The translations under genes were made by a program, and so were the position numbers. Below the pieces are notes generated by a model. The model had not been told where the DNA came from. It saw nothing but the letters and a program-made list of their open reading frames with translations, and did not search any database. A DNA stretch of 64,000 nucleotides, taken from contig NC_084461.1 in assembly GCF_027409185.1 (NCBI RefSeq), forward strand, positions 139,917,001 to 139,981,000, written 5' to 3'. The DNA is from Cynocephalus volans. Taxonomy: Eukaryota; Chordata; Mammalia; Dermoptera; Cynocephalidae. Shown here piece by piece: positions 33,870 to 47,049 of the stretch (position 1 is the stretch's first letter; every line of letters starts with the position of its first letter).

Positions 33870-34700
33870 TTTTTTTTTTTTTAAGGAATGAGCAGGGGGT
33901 AAGAGCCTTCTAGGAATAAGATGAGTATTTACAGGAGGAGGACAGTCTTTTCACTGGGTTTCTTGTGATTTTTTTGTGCAGCTAAAACTCCATCTCCAAC
34001 CACCCACAGAGCTCAACATTCTCAACAGTAGATCTCTTTTTTTCTGGAGTAGTGGGTAGTTTCAAACACCTGTTTGTTCTCTGCAGTGGGTGCTGTTGGT
34101 GCCTGCACATCTGCCCTCTGCATGCCTTGGAGGACATCTGCAAGACACCTCCCTTACATGCTGAGGGCCCTCCTGTGTCTGCCTGCATGGCTTCGCTGGC
34201 TGCAGGGACTATGGCGGCCTTGTGGGGCAGGCCAGGAAGGTGGGAGAGTTGACATCCCTGGTTGGTTTTCTCTGATGTGGGCCAAGAATTGGAGGATAAA
34301 TACCCTAGCTTCCTCGCCCTCCAGTGGCACAGTTCTGAGGTGTGCTTACGAAGCCTCTCAGAGGATCCTGAATGGCGCATAGGCTCCAGTTGCTCTTAGT
34401 GACAACCTGCTCTTTAAGATGTCCTTAATTGGCTTTCCTCCCTTCCTTGCCTACTTCCTCCCTCACTTCCTCAGAGTGCCTCCTGGGATAACCTCCATAA
34501 ACCTGTCCTGTAATCCTTATCTCAGGATCTGCTTTTGAGGGAGAGCCGCACTAAGACAATCTCTGAGCTCTCTACGCGTTTCTTTCAAGCTGACTGTAGT
34601 TATTGCATCTCCAGTTTGTGGGGGTTCTTGGGGGAAGAAGGAGAGGGGAGGGGGGATGAGAGCTTTTTCACAATCCTGTGCTTCTCCCTCAATCATAAGG
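33870..34700. other. Unassigned DNA with overlapping frames
   Basis: A 132-codon minus frame (33982-34380) overlaps a 102-codon plus frame. Neither shows a known domain. The sequence is moderately GC-rich and could be an unrecognised LTR. Confidence 0.35.
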
Positions 34701-34704
34701 CTTG

Positions 34705-34737
<33 letters not shown>

Positions 34738-34750
34738 TGTGTGTGTGTAC
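34705..34750. repeat. (GT)n microsatellite
   Basis: A GT run interrupted once by GA. Confidence 0.95.
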
Positions 34751-35439
34751 TTAAAAGTAGATCCTCATCAGCTAGAGGGAAGCAGAGTGAAAAGAAAAAA
34801 GAGGTCACCAGTGTCAAATGTTGCTGAGAAGAAAGATAAGGATTGGGGAACATTCTCTGGACTTAGTGAGGAGGTCTTTGGTAGCACTAACAAGAGCTAT
34901 TTTAGTGGAATGTTGGGGCCAAACACATATTAGAATGAATTGGTAATTATCTCTGTATATTTTCCAGTCCCTCTCCTTTTTAAACAAATACAAGGAGAGC
35001 CATTTACAGCAAATGTACCTAGTTTGTTCTTTGGTAAGTGGAGATTATTACCAGAGATTAGTATCATTTGACAGCAGTGGCCATGAGCCCGCATTCAAAT
35101 GTTTGCCCAACTCCAACTATCCTCTGGTTCCCCTCTTCTTACCCCCCTCCCTTCTGTGTATTAGATTGCAATAGTGACATGTAAAAATATATTTTTTCCA
35201 TAGGAAATGAAATGAGGGGGATAATATACTTGATTTTCTTTTCATATAGCCTAATTATGTTCAAGTAACATTAAAACTTGGAACTCCAGATTAGAAAGTA
35301 GAAAAGAGAAAAGAAAAGGTAGATCCTCATTAGGAAACTGTTAAGGACATCTGTCTAAGTTATTCTTAGACAGGAAAAGTCAAGAACAGGGCAGCAAACC
35401 CAGGGAGAATGAGCCTGGGCCTGGAAGAGACCTGAGATA

Positions 35440-35545
35440 GGTTCTGCAACAGAGTCACTCACAGTGTGACCTGGGGCAGGAAACGTCCCCTTTCTGGGCC
35501 GTGGCTTCCTCATCTGTAGAGTGGAAGGTTGGTCTTCGGCATCGA
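35440..35545 (+). mobile_element. MIR SINE
   Basis: 'cacagtgtgacctggggcag' followed by 'ggcttcctcatctgtagagt'. Confidence 0.75.
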
Positions 35546-35659
35546 CATTCTAGGGCACTCTCTGAGTATGTTTCACCAACTGCGTGGTGTGCAAGCTCTG
35601 CTTCTAGGGCCTCCCTAGGTCTGTCTGGGGTGGGAGAAGGAAAGAAAAGCAGGATGAGC

Positions 35660-35785
35660 CCTCATTCATTCACAAATAGTCCTCAAAGCCAACTTTGTGC
35701 TAGGTCCTGTTCTAGGCATGGGGGATAGAGAGGGGAACAGAGAGAGTCTCAGCTGCCCACTCTGATTCAACCAAAGAAGGGCTTG
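35660..35785 (-). mobile_element. L2 3' end fragment
   Basis: 'cattcattcacaaatagtcc', 'tttgtgctaggtcctgttct', 'aggcatgggggatagag'. Confidence 0.65.
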
Positions 35786-35789
35786 AAGG

Positions 35790-37430
35790 TAGGGAGGATT
35801 TGGAGGTTGAAAAAAAAAAAAAAAAAAAACCAGCCCGGTAGAAAACAAGTCTCTCTTCTCACTTCATTATCTAGCTGGCACCTATTAATACATGAATGCA
35901 ACTATTTATTTATTTATTTTAAAATTAGATGAACCGTTTGCTCTTCAGCAGGGAACAAAGCCCTGTGGGAAAATAACACTCAGGACAGGGATATTTTAAT
36001 GGGAAACACTTAGGACTGTGGGTGCTCTGCTTGAGAGTGAGGTGGGATGGGTAGTTTACAGGAAGGGGCTTGGGCAGCACAGGGATGTGGGTGCCTGACT
36101 GTGGGCAGGAAGAGGGGTCTGTTCAGGGGTGGAGGTGAGCTCTCCATCTTGGGCCTTCCAGTTTTGCCAATGGCTGGTCCTAAAGTTACCAGTCAGGTCA
36201 CAATGCTGTTTTCTATAAATGGGGGATGGAGGTGGGGAGGGGGCAAAAATGGAACTGATTTATCATCCTAAAGCAACAGATCTGGGCATAGGCCCAGTGC
36301 TACTGAAAGGGTTCTTTTCATAATGCATGGGCAACTCTCTTTACTTCCTAAGTCATCAGAAAGGCGATTGGAATGACTTTTAAACATGGACCCTGTCGAG
36401 TGATGCAAAAGTCCCATGATTTACAACCCCCAAAAGTTTATCTTGCTCTGGGAAAAAAGAAGACCTTGGAGCCAAAGCTTCACATTTAGAAGCCAATAAA
36501 AACATCTTAAAATAATGCCCCCTCCTCCCTCCTGCTCCATAATGAGAAATGGAGAGATTTAGCAAGAGGCAGGGGCTGTGGGTAGGACTATTGCAATCAC
36601 CAGTGATTGAGCTTCAAGGTCCAAGTACTTTGTTGTGGGCACTGGAACACTAATGATTTATAATTAACTCCAACAAGAAAAACCAAATGCCATGCACTTT
36701 CCTAACACAGCTACAAAAATAACCACATTCACAGTGTTTGCAAAATTAGAAACAAATGTCCCAAGGAGCATAAGAGCTCCATGCTGTCCTACCCAAGCTT
36801 TGGAGGAAGAAAAATACTGGCACTCCATTACGACCGCAAATGATGAGCCAATATCATTTGTCATGGGAAATTCATCTGGGCAAAATTGGATTGCACCATT
36901 AGCCCTCGATGACTCTGTGAAATAACCATACTGAAATGCCTCAAATTAAAAGCAGCCAAAGGCTGGGCTTAACATCCTCTCTTCTTCTAGCTGCTGTTTT
37001 GTTTCTTTATCCCTTCTTTATACATGGAAGCACTAAAAGGTGGAAAATAAATGTCTAATTGTACTCTTGTTCCTGAAGCCACTCAGACCCATGTGGTTCT
37101 TTTTTAAAAGTGGGAACAAACAAGGATAATGACCATGAAATGTACTGGGGGGCTCTGAGGTGGTACTGAAGGACATAGTAACCTTAGTTCACTGTCGAAG
37201 GATGATGGGGGCAGGGGACTGGTGATTTGGCAACTGAATTGATAACCTTAGCTTAAAACATATTTTTTTAGCATATTATATGAATTCCACCCCATGAGTA
37301 ACCTTAGTTCTTGTGCTGTTGTGGAACATGAAAGGTTTGATTCTGGACACTCATTCAGGAGAAATCATCTATAAGACCCTTTTAATGCTATTGAACATCA
37401 AAGTCATACAGCAAAGGACAGGATTAATAT
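35790..37430. other. Unassigned DNA; possible conserved non-coding block
   Basis: Apart from a poly(A) run near 35810-35829 and a short ATTT run near 35908, no repeat is visible. The part at 36560-36960 is repeat-free with balanced composition, the kind of stretch where conserved regulatory elements occur. That is inference only. Confidence 0.35.
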
Positions 37431-37448
37431 TCTAAAACAATAGGGAAT

Positions 37449-37600
37449 GGGCCGAGCCTGTGGCGCACTCGGGAGAGTGCGGCGCTGGGAGCGTGGCGAC
37501 GCTCCCGCTGCGGGTTTGGATCCTATATAGGACCGGCCTGGCTGAGTGCCAGTCACGAAAAAGGCAAAAAAATAAATAAAAATAAAAATAAAAATAAAAT
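37449..37600 (+). mobile_element. CYN-type SINE variant with a hairpin
   Basis: It begins 'gggccgagcctgtggcgcac' and 'tcgggagagtgcggcgctgg'. Where other copies have the anticodon-arm region it carries a perfect 7-bp stem (37487-37493 with 37500-37506, loop 'tggcga'). Then comes 'gggtttggatcctatatagg', a shortened second unit, and an (AAAAT)n tail. The 15-bp target duplication 'aaaacaatagggaat' (37434-37448 and 37601-37615) is perfect, so the insertion looks young. Confidence 0.9.
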
Positions 37601-37639
37601 AAAACAATAGGGAATTAAGATTAGGCATTTAGTAAACAC

Positions 37640-37775
37640 TTTACAGGCTTCTCCTTTAGTTTGCACAATGCTATCAAATAGTCTTTACTATAATTCCCCT
37701 TTTACAGATGAGAAAATAAAGCATCTGAAAGTTTAATAACGTGCCAAATTTCAGTTAGTGAAGAGCAGAGCTGAG
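37640..37775 (-). mobile_element. MIR SINE
   Basis: Antisense MIR: 'attccccttttacagatgag' and 'aaaataaagcatctgaaagt'. Confidence 0.7.
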
Positions 37776-37859
37776 ACAAGGACGCACTATCATTCGACTC
37801 CAAAGTCCATGCTCTACACTAACTCTTTGGGGGGTTTCTGTGCGTTTTCCTCCTTCAGG

Positions 37860-37960
37860 GCAATGGTTCCCAAACTGTGGTTCACCAGCTCTGAGGGGCC
37901 CTAGGAAAATTTTGGATGACCTAGCCATTATTTTCCTAATTCTGTATGTCAGAGAGGTAG
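37860..37960. repeat. Possible hAT fragment
   Basis: 'caatggttcccaaactgtgg' resembles a hAT-Charlie terminus. No second terminus was seen. Confidence 0.35.
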
Positions 37961-37989
37961 AGAACAAAACCCTCTCAACTCTCACATCT

Positions 37990-39120
37990 CATAATTCTAT
38001 GAATTAAGTAATGTCCCCGGACAGTACTATTAGCTGAGTGAGAAGGAATATAGATGAATGAACTTTCAAACTGACTAACTTAAAGGTAGCAGAAATAAAA
38101 TGTGAACTTGAAAAGTGTCTGAGAATCAACTGTCTGGACCTTGTCAGTCTATGTAAACTTTGTGCAACGAATATGCAAATTTCCTACATATTTTCATGCT
38201 TATACATTTCTAAGAGACCTGGATATGGCCTCCTGGGAAAACGCTGGTTTAAGCCTTTCTGCAAAAGTCACCTATGAGACTGAGAATTTCTACTGTTTCT
38301 GTCCAAAACATGGGATTAATTGAAGAAATTCTCACTCCTTGTTTTTTCTTGAAAGAAATTAATTCTTATTATGGGAATTTTTTTTAATGTCCTAAAACTG
38401 TCTGGACTTCAGGAACTTGAGCCTTGTGTGTTAGCTGCTTCCTGTCGCTAAGGAATATAATCTATCTAAGCTGTTAAGTTATTGTGAATACCAGAAACAG
38501 GACATTTTTGCAGTGTTCAGGATATGAAGCTAAAGCATATTAGACTGCTGTGTGTATGTGTTTTTACTCACATTTAAAACTAGTTAAACATTTTAAACCT
38601 CTTTAGATTTATACAGGGTGAGTTATTACAAGGCTCCTAAACTTTCTAGAGGCAGCAATCTTCTGGTGATCTTTATCAAGCTATTCTTTATTTTCCTACA
38701 TGGCTGCCTGTTTAGTTCTTTCTTTCTCTCTCTCCTTTCATTCTTTTGTCTTGAACTTGGACTTAACAGGGAAATAAAATACATTTGAAAGAAATCCAAT
38801 GGTCAAATTTGCAAATGAGAATACAATTTGAAGGCAATGCCAAAGGAGTTAAGCAGTTTTTTTTAAACTTTTTAATTTTTCCATAAGTTAGGCTGCACAT
38901 TTTAAATCTTAAACATATATAGAGTTATGAGGGATCTTGTGTGTAGCGAGAGGCTTAATTCCAGCAGTGCTTGACAACTGAGTGTTCAGTTTTCCAGTGG
39001 TCACAATAGACACCATCAAAAACTCATTATTTTTTGAGCGCCACAAATGGCAGGGTGGAAGGAAGAATCAGAGAAAGTTGGAGTTGGCCTGAACTCAGAT
39101 GTCATCTACCCCAGGGGTTT
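37990..39120. other. Unassigned non-coding DNA
   Basis: No repeat family or coding frame recognised. Confidence 0.4.
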
Positions 39121-39122
39121 CC

Positions 39123-39161
39123 AATTTTCTTTTCTTTTCTTTCTTTCTTTCTTTTTTTTTT
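39123..39161. repeat. (TTTC)n microsatellite with T-run
   Basis: TTTTC and TTTC units followed by a T-run. Confidence 0.9.
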
Positions 39162-39289
39162 GAGGTCAGGAAACAAACACTGTCCAGAAGCCTGATGTAT
39201 AAAACGTGAGCGCTTCATACTTCTCTGTTAGAACAGAGCATTCGTCTGCTGGGAGTAGGTACACAAAATGCTTAGGATTATAGATTAAA

Positions 39290-39405
39290 AGTTCTTGATC
39301 TCGGACCACCCTCTCATTTTCTTGAGGGAAAACCCAAGTCCCAGAAAGCTGAACTGAGTCGTCCAAGGTCACACTGCTAGAAAGAGGTGGAGAAGGCACT
39401 TGAAC
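39290..39405 (-). mobile_element. MIR SINE
   Basis: 'aagctgaactgagtcgtcca' and 'aggtcacactgctagaaag' match the antisense MIR core. Confidence 0.55.
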
Positions 39406-39776
39406 TAAGCATGCTGCTCTTTCTTTTTCTACTGCAATGTTGCCGCATGTTTCATAGAATGCAGAGGAATTATGTATGTTTGCTAGTGAGAAATCCAACA
39501 AACTCTATGTGTGAAAAAAAGCTAAGTATATGTAAGGATAAGGTTGAATACTTTGTGAAGGCTCATTAAAGTGATCACTAAAAATATATATATGTAGCTG
39601 GTGAATTAGGAGTGTGAGAAATAACTGTGAAAGATTGGTATAGCAACATTGTAAAAACTCTGCATCCACTCTATTTTTTCATTAGTGTCTTTAAGATCTC
39701 ATTACTCCTTAATGAAATGTAAACTGGACATTAAATTATGAGTTCAGTTTGTGAAAAAAGAAAATGACCAATTTCT

Positions 39777-39874
39777 TTCTTTTTTTTAAAAAAAGATGAC
39801 CGGTAAGGGGATCTTAACCCTTGACTTGGTGTTGTCAGCACCACGCTCTCCCAAGTGAGCCACGGTCTGGTCCT
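39777..39874 (-). mobile_element. CYN-type SINE
   Basis: The plus strand reads 'gatgaccggtaaggggatct', 'taacccttgacttggtgttg', 'accacgctctcccaagtgag', the reverse of a CYN unit, with its tail at the left. The flanks 'gaaaatgaccaatttc' (39760-39775) and 'gaaaatgaccgatttc' (39875-39890) differ at one base. Confidence 0.9.
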
Positions 39875-39894
39875 GAAAATGACCGATTTCAATC

Positions 39895-41080
39895 AATAGA
39901 CTTATTCTCAATGAATGAGAATATATGAATGAATGAAAAAATGTACATTGATATGTCTAAAGTTAAAATAAAATTGTTAAGTTATATAAGTACTATTATT
40001 TGTAATTATTTATGATTAACTGGCTTAAAAAAATTGTTTGGCCAACTACCAGTGTCAACCATATGAAGACGAGGACTTCTTTACTCTAACCCTGCTTATT
40101 TGCTCATATTCACTGACACCAATGTGAAATTTTTTAGCTCTTTGATTTACAGTTTTTCTCAAAGTTATGATGACATCACTACAAATCCAGAATATATGCT
40201 TTCCTACTGAATTTAAGTATATAATATGCTGCATTTATAAGGCAAAACATTATTATCCTCTGTAATTCCAATTTAGAGTTACTATTAATTGATATGTAAG
40301 AAATATAATTAAAAAGGTCCCCAGAAAAATCTCTATGCAAAATTGCTCTGCACTTTTGTTCCAGCAAATATGGTAGTTTCTGCCTTCATGGAACTCACTG
40401 TCAAAAATCTCATCGTACATTACCACCATTTTGTTAGAACTTTGTGTTTCTTTTGTCATGAGTGAACATTTATTATGTGGATGTATGGATGGTTTTGAAG
40501 TTGCCCTGGGTATCTCACCAAGCAGGTACCTGATGTTTGGACAGGCTCAAATCCAGGTGGATTTGATCAGCTGAGATGGGGTACAATAAGCAGAAAGTAT
40601 AGTTAGCTCAGAATTCAAGAAATCAAGTTGTTGCCAAAAGTAGCACAAAAGAGAATTTTACTCTCTGCCCTGTTTAATCTTTTTTGTTAAGGGGGTGATG
40701 GGATCCTAGGTCCTAGCTTTGTAAAAAGCAGAAGGGAATTGAGTAGTGCTAGGCTAGCCAAATCCTTCCTGTGATTAAACCAGGGGCAGAGATGCTAGAA
40801 TTTCCTCACTACCTCACACCCAAGTCATCCTTGCAAAGGGCTGACCAATTCTATGGACAAGCATCCATTTATAGGCAGGATTTGGTTCTGTGTCTGTTCT
40901 AAGTACCTTTTTCTTGTGGACAATTCATTTTCAGAGAAACTAGGCATCACAGTTCGTCAGAGCTTGGGTGGTCCAATTACCAGTTCTTTATTGAAAGAAA
41001 GTTCTGCAGCACGCTGACAACAGCAATGAAGTTCTGGTGATCATGCACAGACCTGCAGGCCTTTGAGAGCATGCAGATAT
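39895..41080. other. Unassigned non-coding DNA
   Basis: AT-rich. No repeat family or convincing coding frame recognised. Confidence 0.4.
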
Positions 41081-41087
41081 CAGTGCA

Positions 41088-41472
41088 TGTAGTGGATTGA
41101 CTTGTGTCCCCACAAAGTTTAATGTTTTGGAGGCTGGATCCCCACTGTGACTGTTAAGAGGGAGGGAAATCCTATTTTGATAATTGAAAGGAGGGGCTTT
41201 GAAGAGGTTATTAAGTTGCTGGTTTAATGGTGGTCAGGGATGTGGTTCTGAGGGCTTTAAAAGAAGAGCATATGAGAAGTTCTCTCTCTCTGCTCTGCCA
41301 TTTCACAGTGTGATACCCTGCTGTCACTGAAGTCACCACCAAAGAAAGCCTTTACCAGATGTGTTCCCGGGACTTTGGACTTCTAGCCTCTGAAATTGTA
41401 AGCAATAAATTTTTTCTTATAAGTCACCCAGTTCCAGATATTTGTTATAAGCCAAAGAAAAGGACTAATGCA
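41088..41472 (+). mobile_element. Solo MaLR LTR (MST/MLT1-like)
   Basis: It begins 'tgtagtggattgacttgtgt' and has 'agcaataaattttttcttat' and 'aagtcacccagttccagata'. It ends 'aaaaggactaatgca'. The 5-bp target duplication 'gtgca' is at 41083-41087 and 41473-41477. Confidence 0.87.
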
Positions 41473-41888
41473 GTGCACATGCCCTTTTCCACTTCCCCGT
41501 TCCCCTTGCAAAATCAGGGTGGAGGTTTATCCCAGAAAAAGGATGGATAGGGTGGGACTTCAGGCATTTGATAGGTTCTGGGAAGCTGCCCCCTCCACCC
41601 TGACAGCAAACACCATTCTTTCTTCTTTTGTCATCTCAGGCATATATTTCCATCATTAAAGATTCAGCACCCCTCTGATTCTAAGAAGCATTGTATTTTT
41701 CTTCAAATATGGAGAAATCACACTTTAATTGGATTACCATCTTTATAGAATTAGTACATTTCTTTGATTTTAAGATGCATTTTTTTCTGCCACATTTTAA
41801 CACTTGGTAAGCTGTTATTAAATTGATGATTCATTTAAAAAGGGATGACTTCTTAGAATCAGGAAAATACCATAGCTTTTTCAGTAAA

Positions 41889-42050
41889 TTTTTTTTTTCC
41901 TGACCAGTAAGGGGATCGCAACCCTTAGCACGGTGTGGTCTGCACCACACTCAGCCAGTGAGCGCACTGGCCATCCCTACATAGGATCTGAACCTGTTGC
42001 CTTGGCACTACCAGCGCAGCACTCTCCTGAGTGAGCCACGGGGCTGGCCC
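41889..42050 (-). mobile_element. CYN-type SINE, dimer
   Basis: The plus strand shows the reverse of two units ('gaccagtaaggggatcgcaa', 'gtgagcgcactggccatccc', 'gagtgagccacggggctggc'). The T-rich tail complement is at the left. The 10-bp duplication 'tttcagtaaa' is at 41879-41888 and 42051-42060. Confidence 0.92.
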
Positions 42051-42131
42051 TTTCAGTAAAGTTTTAATTTTGACTCTCAATGAAATTGTGTACCATAAGA
42101 TCACAGTGGTAGTGATGGGAGAGGCAGAAGT

Positions 42132-42162
42132 GTGTGTGTGGGGGGGGGGTGGGGTGGGGAAG
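42132..42162. repeat. GT/G-rich tract
   Basis: GTGTGTG followed by a run of G and GGGGTGGGG. Confidence 0.85.
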
Positions 42163-42462
42163 ATTCTTGAAATGGGAGACAGACTGTGCTAGAGAAAATT
42201 TTGCGTGTTAATTTTCTTCTGGGATTATGGTTTTGACCTCCGTCCAGCGGCCTTTCACTAGGTATTTCTCCCACCAACTGGAGTGGGGAAATTTGGATCT
42301 GTTTCATCATGACCATCAAGAGCTATTTGTTTATTGTCTACTACATAGAATACAAAGAGATACAAAGACAGCTTTGGCACTTCAGGATATGTTGGTCACT
42401 GGAAATTGAGAAGATTTTGTGATTTCATTGGTATAGCAGGGTGGGGAAAGTCTTCCATCGCA

Positions 42463-42690
42463 TATTATTTTTTGATAACAGCTTTATTGTGATGTAATTC
42501 ACATACAATTGCCATACATTTTACCCATTTAAATACATACACTTCAGTGGATTTTAGTGTGGTCATGGAGTTGGGCACAATCACCACAATCAATTTTAGA
42601 ACATTTTCATCATCACCCAAAGAAATCTCATACTTTTAAGCAGTCATCCCTCATTCCTCCATCTCCCCAACTCTAGACACTGATATTCTA
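42463..42690 (-). mobile_element. L1ME-type 3' UTR, antisense
   Basis: 'aacagctttattgtgatgta', 'attcacatacaattgccata', 'caatcaccacaatcaatttt', 'agaacattttcatcatcacc' is a standard reversed L1ME series. Confidence 0.85.
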
Positions 42691-42769
42691 TTTAAATTTG
42701 AAAACCAAAAATATAGAATGGTGGTCTTCTAGGAATTAGAAATTTCAAGAAGATTCTAAATTTTGGCAT

Positions 42770-42965
42770 TGCTCCTTACAAAGTATTTAATTTCTTTGAG
42801 CCACATTTTCTTCATCTGAAAAATTGATGTAATGACACCCATCACAGGTAGTTATTATTAATGTGGGAGTTGTGAGGATTAAATAAAGTAACATATATAA
42901 AAGCATCAGCATAGGGAATGTCACATAGTGGGTTCAGAATATTATTTTAATTTTCTTCTTTCACC
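42770..42965 (+). mobile_element. MIR SINE
   Basis: 'cacattttcttcatctgaaa', 'agttgtgaggattaaataaa', 'gaatgtcacatagtgggttc'. Confidence 0.7.
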
Positions 42966-43235
42966 CGTTTTTCTTCAAGATGGAACCTCAAGCTGAGTTG
43001 CTGAAAGATGAGTGTTTCCCGGTCTCCTCCCTTTATGTGAAGACCAAGTCCTTTGTAGGTGCCAACTTAGTGTTCCCTCCCAGAAGGCTCCTTTTGGAGG
43101 TGGTTAAAGCCCTGTAATGTTGCTGGTGACAGCTCAACTCAGTAGTTGAACAGATAATATAAAACAGAGGGTATGGTTTCCATTTTCTTGGAAATGAAGA
43201 AAAAAAGCCATGTTATCCACTTTAGTCAGAAAATT

Positions 43236-43267
43236 TTAAACACTCAAAATTTTCATCACTTGGGTGA

Positions 43268-43317
<50 letters not shown>

Positions 43318-43769
43318 TGTGTGTCCAAGGAACCAAAGCAGTCAGCAAGGGTGATGGATGTGGGACAAAATCTATGATCCTCTGAGCACTCCCTGTGGGC
43401 CTTCATGAAATGTAAGGACAACGAGATGAGGGTCACTGGACTCCAAAAATCGATTCCATTGGCATTTGATCTTGAAAAATCCCACAGAACAGTGCCAACA
43501 CTGTTCTTTGAAAGTCTCAGAGAGGTTTGGCTTGACTTGGCCAGTCCTTGAGAAGTAGGGAGGTGGAGTGTGTGTCTGCATTGATGCGATGGATGGTAGA
43601 ATTGAAGTGGAGGGTATTTTCCATTATCTGAGATCCTGAAGTCCTCCGAGGAGAACACGTATAATGATCTTCTCATGATTCTAAACCTTCTGCTTGTGCT
43701 TCTGCCAGAATCAGGATGCTTCTGAGAGCTTTTGACTCTCTCTAGGTCTCTATTGACTTCTGTCAACAC
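43236..43769 (-). other. Longest open frame, probably non-coding
   Basis: A 177-codon frame without introns. No family is recognised. The C-terminal part translates a GA repeat into a Ser-Leu run. There is no promoter, splice or retrocopy context. Length alone is compatible with chance in 64 kb. Confidence 0.3.
43274..43318. repeat. (GA)n microsatellite
   Basis: About 22 GA units with one GAGGA break. Confidence 0.95.
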
Positions 43770-43799
43770 CAGCTCCAGATTACTTGACTGAAAACAATT

Positions 43800-44270
43800 T
43801 AGTCAAAAATAAACTGGCCAACATAACTATTTGGTAAAAAAAAAGAAAACATAAAATGAATATTCCTCAAACACTAATCCCAAAGCCTTGAAAATTTTGG
43901 TCCATGATTGTAAGTCCTTTGAACTCTTTATTCATCTTTAAGGGTTTTTGCCCATTTAACCTTTAACTTTTTAATTGTTTCCCTATTATTTCCTTGTTAT
44001 TTATATCTCAAATTCATTTTCAGCCCATTGTTTTTATTTTTGGTGTTTGTTGAGGTGGCAAATTGGAACTATAGGATTTAGTTGAAACATCCAAAATATC
44101 CAACAATTTATGGTATGATAAAATAAACACACAGATTTCCAACATATGTGTGCTACAAGCCTATATTTGTAGGATAACTATAATGTATAGAAAAATATTT
44201 GGAAATGTATACATTAAGGTCTGAATAGTGTTTGCCTTGGATGGATGAAATTATTTTGCTTATTTATATT
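43800..44270. other. Unassigned AT-rich DNA
   Basis: No repeat named. It could be very old L1, but no diagnostic phrase is secure. Confidence 0.35.
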
Positions 44271-44274
44271 TTGT

Positions 44275-45340
<1,066 letters not shown>

Positions 45341-45344
45341 CATT

Positions 45345-45825
45345 GTTTTTGAAATTAGGCAAAAACAATAAAAGGCGTTTTAAAAAGCATCCTCTATTGT
45401 TGGCCTGAATTGTTCAGTTTCTGTGGCCAAATTGTTTTCAGTCATACCATCTGGAGCTGCTGTGTGCATGGGACAAACTCTGGGTAACCACAAAGCACAC
45501 TTGCTCCAAGGACCACCCTGCCAAGAAGAAAGTCGAAAGCAAGACTCAGATTGCTTTGCTGTCTTGATGTCCTCAGCCATCCATTCAACTGACTTTCTAG
45601 ATGCTTGTTTTAAACCCATGGTCCCGTAAGCCTTGCCTACTTTCCTGGACCCCTGACTCTTCCTTCATCCTCTCTGATTTCAGATACTTACTCAAAATTT
45701 CCAGGCTTCAGAATACATGGACCTTTAGTTCTTAGTGTCCTCTGATGGTCTCTGTCTCATCACACCTATCCTGTATCCACCGGGAAGTCACAGATCAATT
45801 CACAATACCTTTCTCTCTCTCTCTC
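45345..45825. other. Unassigned non-coding DNA
   Basis: Short opposing frames without motifs; a CT run at 45810-45832. Confidence 0.4.
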
Positions 45826-45831
45826 TCTCTC

Positions 45832-45870
45832 TGGCTGGTACAGGGGTCTGAACCCTTGATCTTCGTGTCA
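45832..45870 (-). mobile_element. CYN-type SINE fragment
   Basis: The plus strand reads 'ctggctggtacaggggtctg' then 'aacccttgatcttcgtgtca', the reverse of the 3' half of a CYN unit. It directly abuts the CT microsatellite. Confidence 0.65.
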
Positions 45871-45874
45871 CTAT

Positions 45875-46000
45875 TCATTTCTTGAACATATATTTGGTGC
45901 AAACCATCATACTAAGGATTTTGGGGACAATAAAGAAGTTGAGATGTGGCATTGATACTCTAGGAGAGGAGATTGCAATATTGTAGGGGATGTAAATGTA
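45875..46000 (-). mobile_element. L2 3' end fragment
   Basis: 'cattcatttcttgaacatat' and 'attttggggacaataaag'. Confidence 0.55.
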
Positions 46001-46009
46001 TATATAACA

Positions 46010-47045
46010 AGGGGGTGATGACCAGCATTTAATAGTGTGGAAGAAAATCTGGGGCTCTGATTTTTGTAGTAATAACCTACTTGCTCTCACCAGTTCTATC
46101 ACTTTATAGATTTTCCTCAAAGGCTTTGTTGTATCTTTCAATCTTTAAAACATATTTAGCATTTGTTGCTTTTTCCCTGATTATAAGGTAACAGATACTC
46201 ATTGCAGAAAACATGGGAAAACCAAAAAAAAGTAGGAAAAAAATGAAAATACTTATCATGTTATCATCTAGAGATAGAATGTTACTGTTAATGTTTGAGT
46301 GTCTTTCTTCTCAATCTTTAAAAAAAAAGTTTTGTTGTTGGCATTTTTTTTCCCACACTCTTAATATTCCTTGGAAGAATGCTTTTTAATAGCTGAATGG
46401 AACTGTTTATTACTTGTCTTGTTTATTTACTGGCCCTTATTGTTGAACCTTTTTGTATATTCATAGCTAAGTTCCTCCTAGCCTGTGCTACATAGGCCTG
46501 GTATGGAGACCATCTTAGGATACCTGGGGAGAGTAGTCTCATGAACATGAATGTGTGCGCACAGGGAGTACACTTGGGTGGGAGGGGTGCAGCCACTCAG
46601 GGGCAAGAATAACAGTATATAATTAATCCATGTTCCTCCCCATCCTTGCATATGCAAGAGCATAGTAGAGACCACAGCTGAGAATTCAAAGGGAGCTCAT
46701 GTTCCATATTTGAAAAGCTACTTGACATTGGTAGACTCCATACTGGTAGACCAAGGAGCTCTGAAATCATCATAGGATTTTAATACAGTGCATCTTTTTT
46801 TATGATAAACATTACTAGTTGTATTTGTGAAGAGGGTTATAAAATACAGATGCCACAGGACTCTTCTCTCAAAAAGCAGAGCATGATCAAAGGAAGGAGG
46901 AGAAAAGTGGCATAACAGCTCCCCTGACACTGTAATGTAGATGAGATTCCTCAGGGAGATCTTATAGGAGACAGAGCTTAGGAGCAGAGAAAAGAAACTG
47001 AAAAAAATTGGAAAGACCATGTTATATTGTTTTATAATTTGAAAA
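46010..47045. other. Unassigned non-coding DNA
   Basis: The piece at 46180-46320 ('cattgcagaaaacatgggaa') resembles an old L1 3' UTR but is not secure. Otherwise nothing is recognised. Confidence 0.35.
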
Positions 47046-47049
47046 CCAT

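Noticed and set aside
43236..43769. 177-codon minus-strand open frame as a gene
   Set aside because: No family, domain or gene context; part is a translated GA microsatellite.
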